64,000 nt of DNA, from positions 372,001-436,000 of the forward strand of contig OZ245039.1 of assembly GCA_965224095.1 (NCBI GenBank), written 5' to 3'. Under the pieces are notes generated by a model. It made no database searches and was not told the DNA's origin. It was given only the letters and a program-made list of their open reading frames with translations. Both the position numbers and the translations under genes were made by a program. Origin of the DNA: JBPEWY01 sp965224095 (GTDB taxonomy: Bacteria; Bacteroidota; Bacteroidia; Flavobacteriales; Flavobacteriaceae). Below are positions 8,168-17,048 of this stretch, one piece after another; position 1 is the first letter of the stretch, and each line of letters starts with the position of its first letter.

Positions 8168-9201
8168 ACCGGTATTTTAAGATAAGTACTAAAATAAGTA
8201 GTATCTGCCGTATATTTCAATTCGTGATCCAAACCGAAGGCCACCGTTAATCTGCGTTTTACATTTTCCATACCTATCCCGGATTCCATATATTTTTCCG
8301 AAGCGATAAACTTATTCCTGGTGGTCAGGGTTACAAAACCGTCCTCAATCCGGATTTTTATGTCGGCCGGGTGTTTCTTGTCGTTAACCACTCCGTGTTT
8401 AAACAGGTTTTCCACAAAGTGTATTAAAACCAACGAAGGTATTTTTTGGTCTTCAATGTCACCTTCCACCTGAAAATTAACAGCCAGTTCCTTTTCAAAA
8501 CGCTTGTTAAAAAAGTAAATATAATCTTCTAAAAAATCTACTTCCTTTTGAAGCAGAATAAAATCCTGCTTCGATTCGTAAGTAACATATCGGAGCAGTT
8601 CGGATAATTTGTGAATATCCCGTGCTGTGTCCGGTTTATCTTCAATTAACTCTACATAAAAGGCATTGAGTGTGTTAAACAAAAAATGCGGACTTATTTG
8701 AGATTTTAACAAATCTAATTCGGCTCTGCTGTGCGCCAGCTGCATATCAAATACCCTTTCCTTACTTTTTATAAACTCTATAATTAAATAAATAACCGTA
8801 CTGTACAGAATGGGTTTTATGGCGTAATACGAATTATCTACCAGGTAATACGTTAGTCTTTTGGATTCTTCAAAATAATTATGATATCCGGTTAGTTTGT
8901 ATAAAACAACTTCCTGTATCAGGAATCTGATACCCGCAAACAATCCTATAAGGACTAATACGGCAAAGCAAAACTGAACGATCTTGTTTTTAGGCAGCAG
9001 GGCCGGACAAACTATTTTAAAATTAATGAAGTAAACAATTACCGATGTTATATAAAATGTGACGATCAGCCAAAAATAAGGAGGTTGGAAGTTCCTTAAA
9101 AAACGTTGTTTTCCACCGATGGCATAATCCTCGAAAAAATCCATGATTACAAGAATTACGGCCAGAATAATATGGTATTTCCACTCCTTTTTTAAACGCA
9201 T
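8164..9201 (-). CDS. sensor histidine kinase, LytS/YehU type (His_kinase PF06580)
   Basis: 345 residues. Four hydrophobic segments occur in the first 145 residues (about 10-22, 42-60, 75-95, 130-145). The phosphoacceptor motif is ISPHFLFNTLN with His172. The ATPase N-box is FVENLFKHG near residue 265, and GIGMENVKRRL near the C-terminus is the G-box. It phosphorylates the LytTR regulator encoded directly downstream (4-base overlap). A minus-strand TATTTTTG sequence at 9207-9214 could be its -7 promoter box, only a few bases upstream of the start. No separate sensory domain is visible, so the signal may be sensed in the membrane. Confidence 0.94.
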   Translation of the reverse strand: MRLKKEWKYHIILAVILVIMDFFEDYAIGGKQRFLRNFQPPYFWLIVTFYITSVIVYFINFKIVCPALLPKNKIVQFCFAVLVLIGLFAGIRFLIQEVVLYKLTGYHNYFEESKRLTYYLVDNSYYAIKPILYSTVIYLIIEFIKSKERVFDMQLAHSRAELDLLKSQISPHFLFNTLNAFYVELIEDKPDTARDIHKLSELLRYVTYESKQDFILLQKEVDFLEDYIYFFNKRFEKELAVNFQVEGDIEDQKIPSLVLIHFVENLFKHGVVNDKKHPADIKIRIEDGFVTLTTRNKFIASEKYMESGIGMENVKRRLTVAFGLDHELKYTADTTYFSTYLKIPV

Positions 9202-9403
9202 ATGAACAAAAATATCGCTTTTTCCCTTAGTTAACTGCTATTTCTGATCATTCGCGTATTTCTTAAAACAAACTATGGTTTTACCACAACCAATAAAACA
9301 ATCCTTTATTTCACCTGGTTGGTGGAGTTTATACCGGCATTGCTTTTATATGTTTATTTAACTGAAAACACAATTTTAGTTTAGCCTTAAACAAAGTTGT
9401 GAT

Positions 9404-11806
9404 ATGCGATTGCTAATAACCCTCCCTCTATTATTTATTTATGTCAGTACCTGCATTGCCCAGCAAGTATCTATTTCAGGAATCGTTTCTTCAGTATCGG
9501 AAGATTCCGGGCTTCCCGGTGTTACCATCGCTGTATTTGAAGCGGATACAAACAAACTGCTCACCCATACCATAACCGATGAGCGCGGCAGTTATACGGT
9601 AAAAGTGCCCTCCGGTGCTTATTATATTAAAGCGGATCACCTCGGGTATTCTCCTTTTACTTCTAAAACAATAAACGCGACAGCGTCCAAAATAAACATG
9701 AATATTACACTCAACGAAGATATTACCGAACTAAAAGAGGTAACCGTTTTAAAAAAGAAACGGCTTATTACCCTAACCGGCGATAAAATGGTAGTAGACA
9801 TTGATAAATCGGGCTTAGGTGATGGGAATAACAGGCTTGAAACTTTAAGCAAAGTGCCCGGAATAAGGTTGGATAAAGACGAAAACATCCTGTTTAGAGG
9901 TAATGGTAATCTACAGATACTTATTAATGGCAAACCTTCGTTACTTACGGGCGAAGCTTTAAAACAGTATCTGAAAACTTTAAGCGGTAACGATGTAAAA
10001 AGCGTTGAAATTATTGCCAACCCATCTGCCAGATACGATGCATCCGGTACCGGAGGTATTTTAAACCTGCAATTAAAAAGGGGGTTCCATTCCGGAACAA
10101 CGGGAAGTGTAAATGCTTCTGTAGGTTATGCCGAGTTCATTAAAAACAGTTACGGCTTTACCCTTTACAACAATACCCGAAAATGGAATATAAACAGCGC
10201 ATTGTATTATGGTTATAACGAATCGGTAAATCACAGGAAAGTAGTTCAGACCATTGAAGAACCTACTCAAAAAACCACCCTGGAACAGTTTAATGACTGG
10301 TTTCCCGTTTCCAATCGGTTTAATTCTAAACTGGGAGTAGCCTATCATCTATCTGCTAATAAAACCATCGGCACTTCCTGGAACTACAGCTCGTACAGAA
10401 GTGACGAGGAAACGGTGGGGCGAACCAATGAATTTTACGATGGTATATACGAACGTTATACCCTGCTCAACACAGAACAGGCAATTCATAACAAAATACT
10501 AACGGGAACTATATATTACGGCTATGCCTCCGATAGCCTGGATAACAAATGGGATATCCAGTTAAATTATGCGGGTTATGATAATCGGGAAGGCAGAATA
10601 ACTACCAATCGGTTTTTAAACGCCGACACAGACACGCTTTACAAAACCGATGAAATCATTAGAGTTTCCAATCCCACCCGATATAATATTCTAAGCTTCA
10701 AAAACGATTTTGAAATACAGTTGAGTAAAGCTGTTAGCCTGGAAACGGGAGTTAAATACAGTTATGTGGATAATAAGTATACCATTGCTATCGAAGAAAA
10801 AAACAACATGGGAATTTTTACGACTAATCATCATCAAAGCAATAAATTGCATTATAAAGAATCCATTGCGGCTCTTTACGGAATAGTGAATTACACTCAC
10901 AAAAATTGGAACTTTCAGGCTGGTTTACGTTCGGAATATATACACTACGATGCTACTTCAATAACAAATGGCAAAAGTAATAAGGATCATTACCTTTCAT
11001 TATTTCCCTCGTTTAGTATTAACCGAAGCTTTAACGATAACCAGTACAAACTCTCTTATAGCCGTAGGATAACAAGACCCCGCTATTTATACTTAAATCC
11101 TTTTTTTGAATATGTTGACACTTATAACATCCGCATAGGAAATCCAAATCTTTTACCGCAATTTACCGATGCCTTTGAGCTCAGCTGGGTGAATAAACAT
11201 ACTACTTCCATATCTGTTTATGCCCGATTTACCAGGGATGAAATGGATCGGGTTTTAGATTACGATGAAGCCACCCGTATAACTACTATTTTTCAGGATA
11301 ATATTGCATCATCAGAGTACTTCGGACTTTCTTTAAGTACGGTTATTGAGCCGGCGGAGTGGTGGGAAATTCAGTGTTATGCAGATGCGTCTTATAATCA
11401 TGCAAAATCGGATATTCCTGATTACCGTTATGATAAATCGGGTGGCAGTTGGTATGCAACCCTAAATCAATCTTTTACATTTGATAAAAACTGGAACCTA
11501 AGCTGGAATAGTTTTTACGCCTCGGGAGGTACATTCGGAAATAGTAAATCAAAACCATCTTATGACATGTCGTTCGGTCTTAAAAAAGATTTTTCAGGGG
11601 CCGGGCTCAGCCTGCGGATAAAAGCAGATAATATATTTAAAACCAGTAGGTGGCGAAGTATTACCGTTCAGGATCATGTAACAACCCGTTGGACCAACCG
11701 GTGGGAAACCCGAAAATTTAATCTCTCGCTTACCTATAATTTCGGTAAGGGTAAAAAGAAGCGTATTAAACCCGCTGATTTAAGCGACGAGCAAAACCGA
11801 TTATAG
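9404..11806 (+). CDS. outer-membrane beta-barrel protein with carboxypeptidase-like N-domain (TonB-receptor-like)
   Basis: 800 residues. The signal peptide ends at CIAQQ (about residue 20). Residues 22-105 are a carboxypeptidase-like regulatory domain (SGIVSSVSEDSGLPGVTIAV). About 110-215 is a plug-like domain (GDKMVVDIDKS, LQILINGKPS, VEIIANPSARYDASGTGGILNL). The rest is a long beta-barrel of the OMP_b-brl_3 kind, with the KLSYSRRITRPRYLYLNPF strand typical of this family. No TonB box can be assigned with certainty. These proteins are predicted outer-membrane receptors with unknown ligands. It is divergent from the LytTR/LytS genes with a 202-base gap, which makes regulation by that pair plausible. 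Confidence 0.9.
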   Translation: MRLLITLPLLFIYVSTCIAQQVSISGIVSSVSEDSGLPGVTIAVFEADTNKLLTHTITDERGSYTVKVPSGAYYIKADHLGYSPFTSKTINATASKINMNITLNEDITELKEVTVLKKKRLITLTGDKMVVDIDKSGLGDGNNRLETLSKVPGIRLDKDENILFRGNGNLQILINGKPSLLTGEALKQYLKTLSGNDVKSVEIIANPSARYDASGTGGILNLQLKRGFHSGTTGSVNASVGYAEFIKNSYGFTLYNNTRKWNINSALYYGYNESVNHRKVVQTIEEPTQKTTLEQFNDWFPVSNRFNSKLGVAYHLSANKTIGTSWNYSSYRSDEETVGRTNEFYDGIYERYTLLNTEQAIHNKILTGTIYYGYASDSLDNKWDIQLNYAGYDNREGRITTNRFLNADTDTLYKTDEIIRVSNPTRYNILSFKNDFEIQLSKAVSLETGVKYSYVDNKYTIAIEEKNNMGIFTTNHHQSNKLHYKESIAALYGIVNYTHKNWNFQAGLRSEYIHYDATSITNGKSNKDHYLSLFPSFSINRSFNDNQYKLSYSRRITRPRYLYLNPFFEYVDTYNIRIGNPNLLPQFTDAFELSWVNKHTTSISVYARFTRDEMDRVLDYDEATRITTIFQDNIASSEYFGLSLSTVIEPAEWWEIQCYADASYNHAKSDIPDYRYDKSGGSWYATLNQSFTFDKNWNLSWNSFYASGGTFGNSKSKPSYDMSFGLKKDFSGAGLSLRIKADNIFKTSRWRSITVQDHVTTRWTNRWETRKFNLSLTYNFGKGKKKRIKPADLSDEQNRL

Positions 11807-11816
11807 CAGAGTAGCT

Positions 11817-12380
11817 CTATGATCCTTCCGATTCAATCAGGTTGGCACTCCCTCTGTAACGAATAGTAAGTCTGTGCGTGCTGTTAATGGTAATAATACT
11901 CGATAAATTGGGAAGCAGGTGAATACTTACCTTGTAATTTTCCGACCGTGTATTTTTATCATTGATACTAAAGCGGATTTCATAGCCCGTTTTTTTGTTT
12001 TTTTCAACCTGATAGTCCTGTGGCGCTCCTTCAAATACAATCCCGGTATCCGCCTGACCATATACCGCACCAAATCTCCGCTCTCCGAAAAAAGGTAACC
12101 GGGCCTCTACTTTGTCTTTATGTACTTTTAAAAAATTGGAAGTTCCTACAATATCAATTTGCCCAGCCGTACTGCCTTGTGAAAGCAAGCCCGCATTACT
12201 TAACTGAACCATGGCACTGGTTAACTGAGGTTCGGCCCATCTCGATGTTATTTCAAAATCGCTCCGGGTAATTAAAGTTTCCAGTGCGTCTGACGTTTCC
12301 AGGGTACCGCGATCATGAGAAGCGCACCCAAATACTAACGATGATAAAAACAGCAATCCGATTAATTTTTTCATAACCAT
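11817..12380 (-). CDS. DUF4251-like lipoprotein
   Basis: 187 residues (185 if the second ATG at 12374 is used; the MKK start there fits a signal peptide better). The lipobox is LVFGC. The mature part, with TLITRSDFEITSRWAEPQ near the N-terminus and a later SINDKNTRSENYKVSIHL segment, resembles the DUF4251 family of Bacteroidota periplasmic proteins of unknown function. It is convergent with the outer-membrane barrel gene, 10 bases away. No partner is evident. Confidence 0.82.
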   Translation of the reverse strand: MVMKKLIGLLFLSSLVFGCASHDRGTLETSDALETLITRSDFEITSRWAEPQLTSAMVQLSNAGLLSQGSTAGQIDIVGTSNFLKVHKDKVEARLPFFGERRFGAVYGQADTGIVFEGAPQDYQVEKNKKTGYEIRFSINDKNTRSENYKVSIHLLPNLSSIITINSTHRLTIRYRGSANLIESEGS

Positions 12381-12521
12381 CCGATTTTATGACCCAATAA
12401 GTTACAAATTTTCAATCGGTCTTACTAATTTTTAACATTAAGTGTTAAGGTCCGCTAGTACGAAAACACCGCTGTAAAAAGATCTTTCTTTTTTAAAACA
12501 TTATCTGTTTATATCATACCT

Positions 12522-12944
12522 TTATTCGTCCGAGTATTTCCTATAGGTAAACGACTTATGAATAATTTTCCATACGCCTTCTATCTTCAGAAGCAATAGA
12601 TAATCGGTATAAATTCGTTTCAAATGAGGCATTTTAATTTCAATTTTTGCCATAGCTGCATCATTTTCAGAATCTATTGAAAGAATTTTGCCAATTCTGT
12701 TACTCTTCTTACCTGCTTTGATATTTCCCGTGTAATTAATTCCGGACCAAACCACCAGGGTGTCGTTCTTAACATGATATAAATTCAGGTCTTTGTGAAA
12801 TGCCTTTTTTACACGATCCGGCTGGCCATTTGCCGTTCCTTCTATATAATCCATTAAAGTGCTTCGGATTAAGTCTTTATCCGCCTGGGCATGTACATTT
12901 AAACTTCCGATAACAATCAGGAGACTCGCAAAAAGTTTTTTCAT
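12522..12944 (-). CDS. secreted NTF2-like (putative lumazine-binding) protein
   Basis: 140 residues with a cleavable signal peptide (LNVHAQ). The mature part is one NTF2-like alpha+beta cone fold: an N-terminal helix containing TLMDYIEGTANG, then strands ending in YLLLLKIEGVWKIIHKSF, the usual last strands of this family. The substrate is unknown. It lies 5 bases behind the serine hydrolase at 12950-14473 and is probably co-transcribed with it. A distant paralogue is encoded at 55020-55460. Confidence 0.85.
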   Translation of the reverse strand: MKKLFASLLIVIGSLNVHAQADKDLIRSTLMDYIEGTANGQPDRVKKAFHKDLNLYHVKNDTLVVWSGINYTGNIKAGKKSNRIGKILSIDSENDAAMAKIEIKMPHLKRIYTDYLLLLKIEGVWKIIHKSFTYRKYSDE

Positions 12945-12949
12945 TGTAT

Positions 12950-14473
12950 TTAGTTTTTAGGAGTTATTCTATTAAAAATTACAGGGTCTTCATCATAATT
13001 TAGCGATACGCTGCTTACCTTCCCACTTGCATCGGTTAAAAAATTAAATCGCATAAAATTCCACATGAGCAGTGGGATTTCTTCCGTGAAGTGATCGGTA
13101 AACACATCATTTTCCGAATCGTATTCAAGTCGGAAGGTTGTTAGCGGAAACTCGGCATATAAGGTGGCTCCCTTTAAATAAATGTTAATGTTTCCGTAAC
13201 CCGGATGCGAATACAACCCCGTGTAAGCATCCAGTTCCATCGGTAGTTTTACATGTTCATCCTGTATAGTAGGAGTTGTTTTGGCACCAATACTGTGTAT
13301 GCTGCTATATTGAACCGGGTGCCTGCCATCAACCGCCGGTCTCTGAAGTAATTTATCGACAAACAAATCTGTAACGGCAAAAGCAAGGCTGGATCCGGTT
13401 TGATTGGTCAGAACCACAATTCCCATATCTCTATCCGGGAAAAATGTTACATTAGAAGTATACCCGGAAACTCCTCCTGAATGTTCTACTCGTTTTATAC
13501 CATGGTCATCACCCACAATCCATCCATATCCGTAGTGGGAAGGAGATGATGTAGTATCGTTGGGGTGTAATGGGAATTCCAGATACGGAGTGGTAGCATT
13601 CCTGATAAAGCGGGGAGAAATAATCTGTTTCCCGCCCAAACGTCCCTCTCCCAACCAGAGCTGCAACCATTTAGCCATATCGTTTACGCTGCTAAAAATA
13701 TCACCTGCCGGGGCCCTTGTAGGAAGTTGTTCGGGTAATACGCGTACCGGGGTTATACTGTCTGCGGCATATCCATACGAAAAATTAGTATGTTTACTCG
13801 CTTCCTTTACACTGGAAAAAGTGCGGTTCATTTGCAAAGGTTCAAAAATTAAATGCTGTAGGTTTGCTTCCCAACGGTTCCCTGTTATTTTTGCTCCGAT
13901 CAATCCGGCAATGGTGTACATATAATTGTTATACATAAGGCGTTTGCCTACAGGTGCTGCCGGTTTTAAAAACTGTAACCTGGAAACCAGATCCTCCGGG
14001 TTTTCCGAACAAAATAATACAGCCGACGACTCTGAACTCATATTGGAAATTCCCGTGGTATGACTGAGCAGATGGTGTATGGTTATCTCCGAATCCATTT
14101 CTTTATTATAAAATTTTAATCGGGGAATGTATTTTCCCGGTTTGTCCCTGATTTTCATCCTTCCCTCTTCCTCCAGGATACCGAGCACGGAGGCTGTAAA
14201 TGCTTTGGTGGCCGAACCGATTCCAAAAATGGTATTACTATCAACCGGAAGTTTTTTACTTATATCGCTATAACCAAATCCCTTAGTATAAACGATTCGT
14301 TCTCCCTCCGTTACAGCGATAGCTAATCCGGGAGCGTGGTATTCTTGTCGCAGAGAGTCCACTTGTTTTTCAAGTTCGGAGAACCGAATATCCTTTTTTT
14401 CTTCCTGGGCACATCCCTGAATGCTAACTAATACCATTACCATAAATGTAAAAACAATATATCTTACAATCAT
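12950..14473 (-). CDS. serine hydrolase, class C beta-lactamase family
   Basis: 507 residues with a lipoprotein signal (lipobox IQGC). The SxxK motif is in GIGSATKAFTA, the tyrosine motif is in YNNYMY, and the EHSGGVSGY segment supplies the HxG motif. A C-terminal domain of about 110 residues (after the LLQRPAVDG region) matches the beta-rich DUF3471-type domain often found in these hydrolases. It is upstream of, and nearly joined to, the NTF2-like gene. It probably acts on peptides or esters in the periplasm; the substrate is unknown. Confidence 0.92.
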   Translation of the reverse strand: MIVRYIVFTFMVMVLVSIQGCAQEEKKDIRFSELEKQVDSLRQEYHAPGLAIAVTEGERIVYTKGFGYSDISKKLPVDSNTIFGIGSATKAFTASVLGILEEEGRMKIRDKPGKYIPRLKFYNKEMDSEITIHHLLSHTTGISNMSSESSAVLFCSENPEDLVSRLQFLKPAAPVGKRLMYNNYMYTIAGLIGAKITGNRWEANLQHLIFEPLQMNRTFSSVKEASKHTNFSYGYAADSITPVRVLPEQLPTRAPAGDIFSSVNDMAKWLQLWLGEGRLGGKQIISPRFIRNATTPYLEFPLHPNDTTSSPSHYGYGWIVGDDHGIKRVEHSGGVSGYTSNVTFFPDRDMGIVVLTNQTGSSLAFAVTDLFVDKLLQRPAVDGRHPVQYSSIHSIGAKTTPTIQDEHVKLPMELDAYTGLYSHPGYGNINIYLKGATLYAEFPLTTFRLEYDSENDVFTDHFTEEIPLLMWNFMRFNFLTDASGKVSSVSLNYDEDPVIFNRITPKN

Positions 14474-14490
14474 ACCTGAGTTTTATAGGG

Positions 14491-14498
14491 CAAATCTA
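14491..14498 (-). promoter_or_regulatory. candidate -7 box for the serine hydrolase/NTF2 operon
   Basis: The minus-strand octamer TAGATTTG matches the Bacteroidota TAnnTTTG box and lies 18 bases upstream of the ATG at 14473. A TTG element is present, but only about 11 bases further upstream, which is closer than expected. Confidence 0.4.
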
Positions 14499-14567
14499 AA
14501 AGCTAATCGCAACTTAGATATCGGTATGGATGGCTGATCTCTTTGAAATTATAATTTCGAAGGAATT

Positions 14568-15632
14568 TTACTGGTTAATAAGCGCTTTTTTAAACCTGGC
14601 AGGAGTAGTTCCTGTTACTTTTTTAAAGGCTGCATAAAACGACGAATTTGATTTAAAACCGCATTCACGGCCAATAGCTTCCAGGGTAAGCTGATTATTT
14701 GTTTCAAGCATAACACTTGCGGCTTTAACCCTGTATTCATTAACAAAAGTGGAAAAGCTCTTGCCCAAATTATCATTGAGGTATTCCGATAGTGCATGGG
14801 GGCTTTCATCAATAGCCTGCGCTACATCGCTTAGTTTTAATTGCGGATCTTTATAGGGTGCCTGTTCTTTAAATAAATGAATAAGCCGGGTCTCTATCAT
14901 CCGCGCATCATTTGCATTAATTCGCTTGTTGGCATATTTCACAGGTTGTTCAAAAAACAATGGTGATTTTCTTCGTTTAAAAACCCAAATAAGTATGGTT
15001 AAGTAAAGCGTGAAGGAGAAAGAGAGCGCTCCTACAATATACGATGTATACTGCGATGTATTATAGGCCAGCCATATAATTCCAACTCCGATAACCACGT
15101 TCAGCAACCAGAAATCCTGGTTGCCTATTTTCTGATTGCGTCGGAATAACTTTTTGAAAGAGCCTCTAATGCAAAATGCAGCCAGAAGCACATATATAAG
15201 CCATTGTGTAAAAAGAGTCCATCCCAGGATCCCGGGTGGGACACGCCACCACAGCTTGCGATTATCCCAATAGGGCAAGAAATATCCGATGGCTATCATA
15301 CCTGCAACAACCGGGAGAATATGCCACAGCCATTGTTGTGCTCCACTTTGGTTCCCTCCTTTTATCACTTCTCGTACGTACAAATATAGAAAAGGACCTA
15401 TAAGAAAGCAGGCCGTAAGCCCCACCTGGATAAACAAACCGGAGGTGTCGGGGTAAAAAGTAAGAAACACCGATTTAGCCACGCGCACGCTCACTACAAA
15501 CAACAATGCCGCAAGAAAGTACGAAGCTCTGTTCCGGTTTTTTACAAAAAAACCAAAGTACAGGCTTAAAAACAGCCCGTTGAAAGCCCCTAAAGCACTA
15601 AAGAAGAATAATATTTGATGCTGTATCTGCAT
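14568..15632 (-). CDS. membrane-bound AraC-family transcriptional regulator
   Basis: 354 residues. The first 220 carry about seven hydrophobic segments (from FFFSALGAFNGLFLSLYFG to a last helix near TLYLTILIWVF). The C-terminal 110 residues are an AraC-type double helix-turn-helix (LSDVAQAIDESPHALSEYLN, LEAIGRECGFKSNSSFYAAFKK, TGTTPARFKKAL). This 7TM-plus-AraC layout is frequent in Bacteroidota and implies sensing in the membrane. It stands alone; its targets are unknown. Confidence 0.93.
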   Translation of the reverse strand: MQIQHQILFFFSALGAFNGLFLSLYFGFFVKNRNRASYFLAALLFVVSVRVAKSVFLTFYPDTSGLFIQVGLTACFLIGPFLYLYVREVIKGGNQSGAQQWLWHILPVVAGMIAIGYFLPYWDNRKLWWRVPPGILGWTLFTQWLIYVLLAAFCIRGSFKKLFRRNQKIGNQDFWLLNVVIGVGIIWLAYNTSQYTSYIVGALSFSFTLYLTILIWVFKRRKSPLFFEQPVKYANKRINANDARMIETRLIHLFKEQAPYKDPQLKLSDVAQAIDESPHALSEYLNDNLGKSFSTFVNEYRVKAASVMLETNNQLTLEAIGRECGFKSNSSFYAAFKKVTGTTPARFKKALINQ

Positions 15633-15648
15633 AATTGCCCGCTGCCAT

Positions 15649-15656
15649 CAAATATA
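15649..15656 (-). promoter_or_regulatory. candidate -7 box of the membrane AraC gene
   Basis: TATATTTG on the minus strand matches TAnnTTTG, 17 bases upstream of the start at 15632. No convincing -33 TTG is seen at the normal distance. Confidence 0.4.
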
Positions 15657-15726
15657 AAAAGTTTATCGTTTATCGTGGGTTCTCTTAATACGAATTTCTC
15701 AGGGAACCGCTATTCAATAAATCGCC

Positions 15727-16947
15727 CTAAAAGTTTAAAGCGCCATTTTTATCGTCCGGTGAAATCAATACGAAATCATAGCTTTGAAGGCCGTACCTTA
15801 GAATATCGTTTTCCGTGGTTACCTCCCCTTGCTGTATTTTTTTTCGAATCGGACGCAAATCTATTAAAGCCCACCGATTTTTTCGTCCCAACCTAAGAAC
15901 CGTAGCAATTTGCTTCCATTCATCATTTTGGATTACATCTTCTCCATTTTTATAGCGTATTAAATGCCGGATACTTATAAATTCGGTTCCATTCTTTACG
16001 GCCTTCTCTTTCAGATATTCCCCCATATCATGCACACCGTATGGAGATATAGTACGTGTAAGATGTACGGCACCTAACTTGACAAATACCTTAGGATATT
16101 TTTCTTTTTTTGAAGCTTGGCTGTATTTGTTTTCAAAATTCATTTTCATATAATCGGCTCTTTGCTGATTTCCTCCTTTATTGGTTTCCTGCATGCAGTA
16201 TATATCCCAGCTTAGCTGTAGAGCTTTAGCATAGTTCTGTGCACCCTTATCGTTTTCCAGCAAAGCAAAGAATTCAGTTAGTGTTTCGTTTTGTTTTAGC
16301 CAGCAATTCTTAGGAAAATTGTTGATCCTGTTTTTAAAAATAGCATTTTGGAGTACCCGTTTGCTTTCATGATATAAACGGGTTATTTCAGTTGTTTTTA
16401 CGGTTATTTTGTTATATAACCTATCCAAGTGCATTTCATAGGAATAGTCAAACTCCTGGTCCAAACCCCATAGCGAATACTCTAAATGAGCTGCCTCCTG
16501 AACAAAAAGGGCATCTTCCTCTTTATCGGCAAATATTAGCGGAATCTTAGGGAATTCGTTTTTACCATACCGGCGGTTCAGGGCTTGAATATTAGATGCG
16601 GTTTTTCCAGGTACCGACGAGAGTTCCTGGAGTATTTCTGCCGAATAAGGACCCAGCTCCATGGCAAAATTACTGAAACAGCCCTCGCTTAGTAATCCTA
16701 AAAGACCCGTAGTAAAATAGCTTAATTGTTGCGATTGATGCACCTCAGCCAGACCGACAAACTGTACATTTTTAAGCTCTTTCTTTAAAAAAGATCGTAT
16801 TTTCCCGGGAATTTCGTGGGTTTCGGAAAGTTTAAAATATACGGTATGTGGTTTAAAATCATCTGTGGATAATTGTTTTTGCGCCAGGCCAATGCCACTT
16901 AGTAATAAACTTAGAACAACCGGAAGTACTTGTAATTTTTTTTTCAT
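15727..16947 (-). CDS. secreted erythromycin-esterase-like/ChaN-like hypothetical protein
   Basis: 406 residues from the ATG at 16947, chosen because it starts a clean signal peptide (MKKKLQVLPVV to the GLAQ site); an upstream in-frame start at 16995 would put 16 extra residues before it. Two segments, VQFVGLAEVHQSQQ and FAMELGPYSAEIL, resemble the first two active-site regions (G-E-x-H and a following conserved Glu) shared by the EreA-like and ChaN-like (haem-binding lipoprotein) superfamily. KVFVKLGAVHLTR near residue 320 fits the later conserved His. The role is uncertain: esterase activity is not shown and antibiotic resistance should not be inferred. Confidence 0.72.
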   Translation of the reverse strand: MKKKLQVLPVVLSLLLSGIGLAQKQLSTDDFKPHTVYFKLSETHEIPGKIRSFLKKELKNVQFVGLAEVHQSQQLSYFTTGLLGLLSEGCFSNFAMELGPYSAEILQELSSVPGKTASNIQALNRRYGKNEFPKIPLIFADKEEDALFVQEAAHLEYSLWGLDQEFDYSYEMHLDRLYNKITVKTTEITRLYHESKRVLQNAIFKNRINNFPKNCWLKQNETLTEFFALLENDKGAQNYAKALQLSWDIYCMQETNKGGNQQRADYMKMNFENKYSQASKKEKYPKVFVKLGAVHLTRTISPYGVHDMGEYLKEKAVKNGTEFISIRHLIRYKNGEDVIQNDEWKQIATVLRLGRKNRWALIDLRPIRKKIQQGEVTTENDILRYGLQSYDFVLISPDDKNGALNF

Positions 16948-17048
16948 AACTCTTTTTTTAGAAGGGTATTTAAAGTAGAGAGCCCGGAAAATCACAATTG
17001 TTACAGTAGGCCGTTTATTTTAACATTTTCAATATCAGTGTATTACAG

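Noticed and set aside
12950..14473. Beta-lactamase fold read as an antibiotic-resistance gene
   Set aside because: The SxxK/YxN family is broad and most Bacteroidota lipoprotein members are not drug-hydrolysing; nothing in the context suggests resistance.
15727..16947. Erythromycin esterase activity
   Set aside because: Only two short segments resemble the family, and the signal peptide and divergent C-terminus argue against a macrolide esterase.
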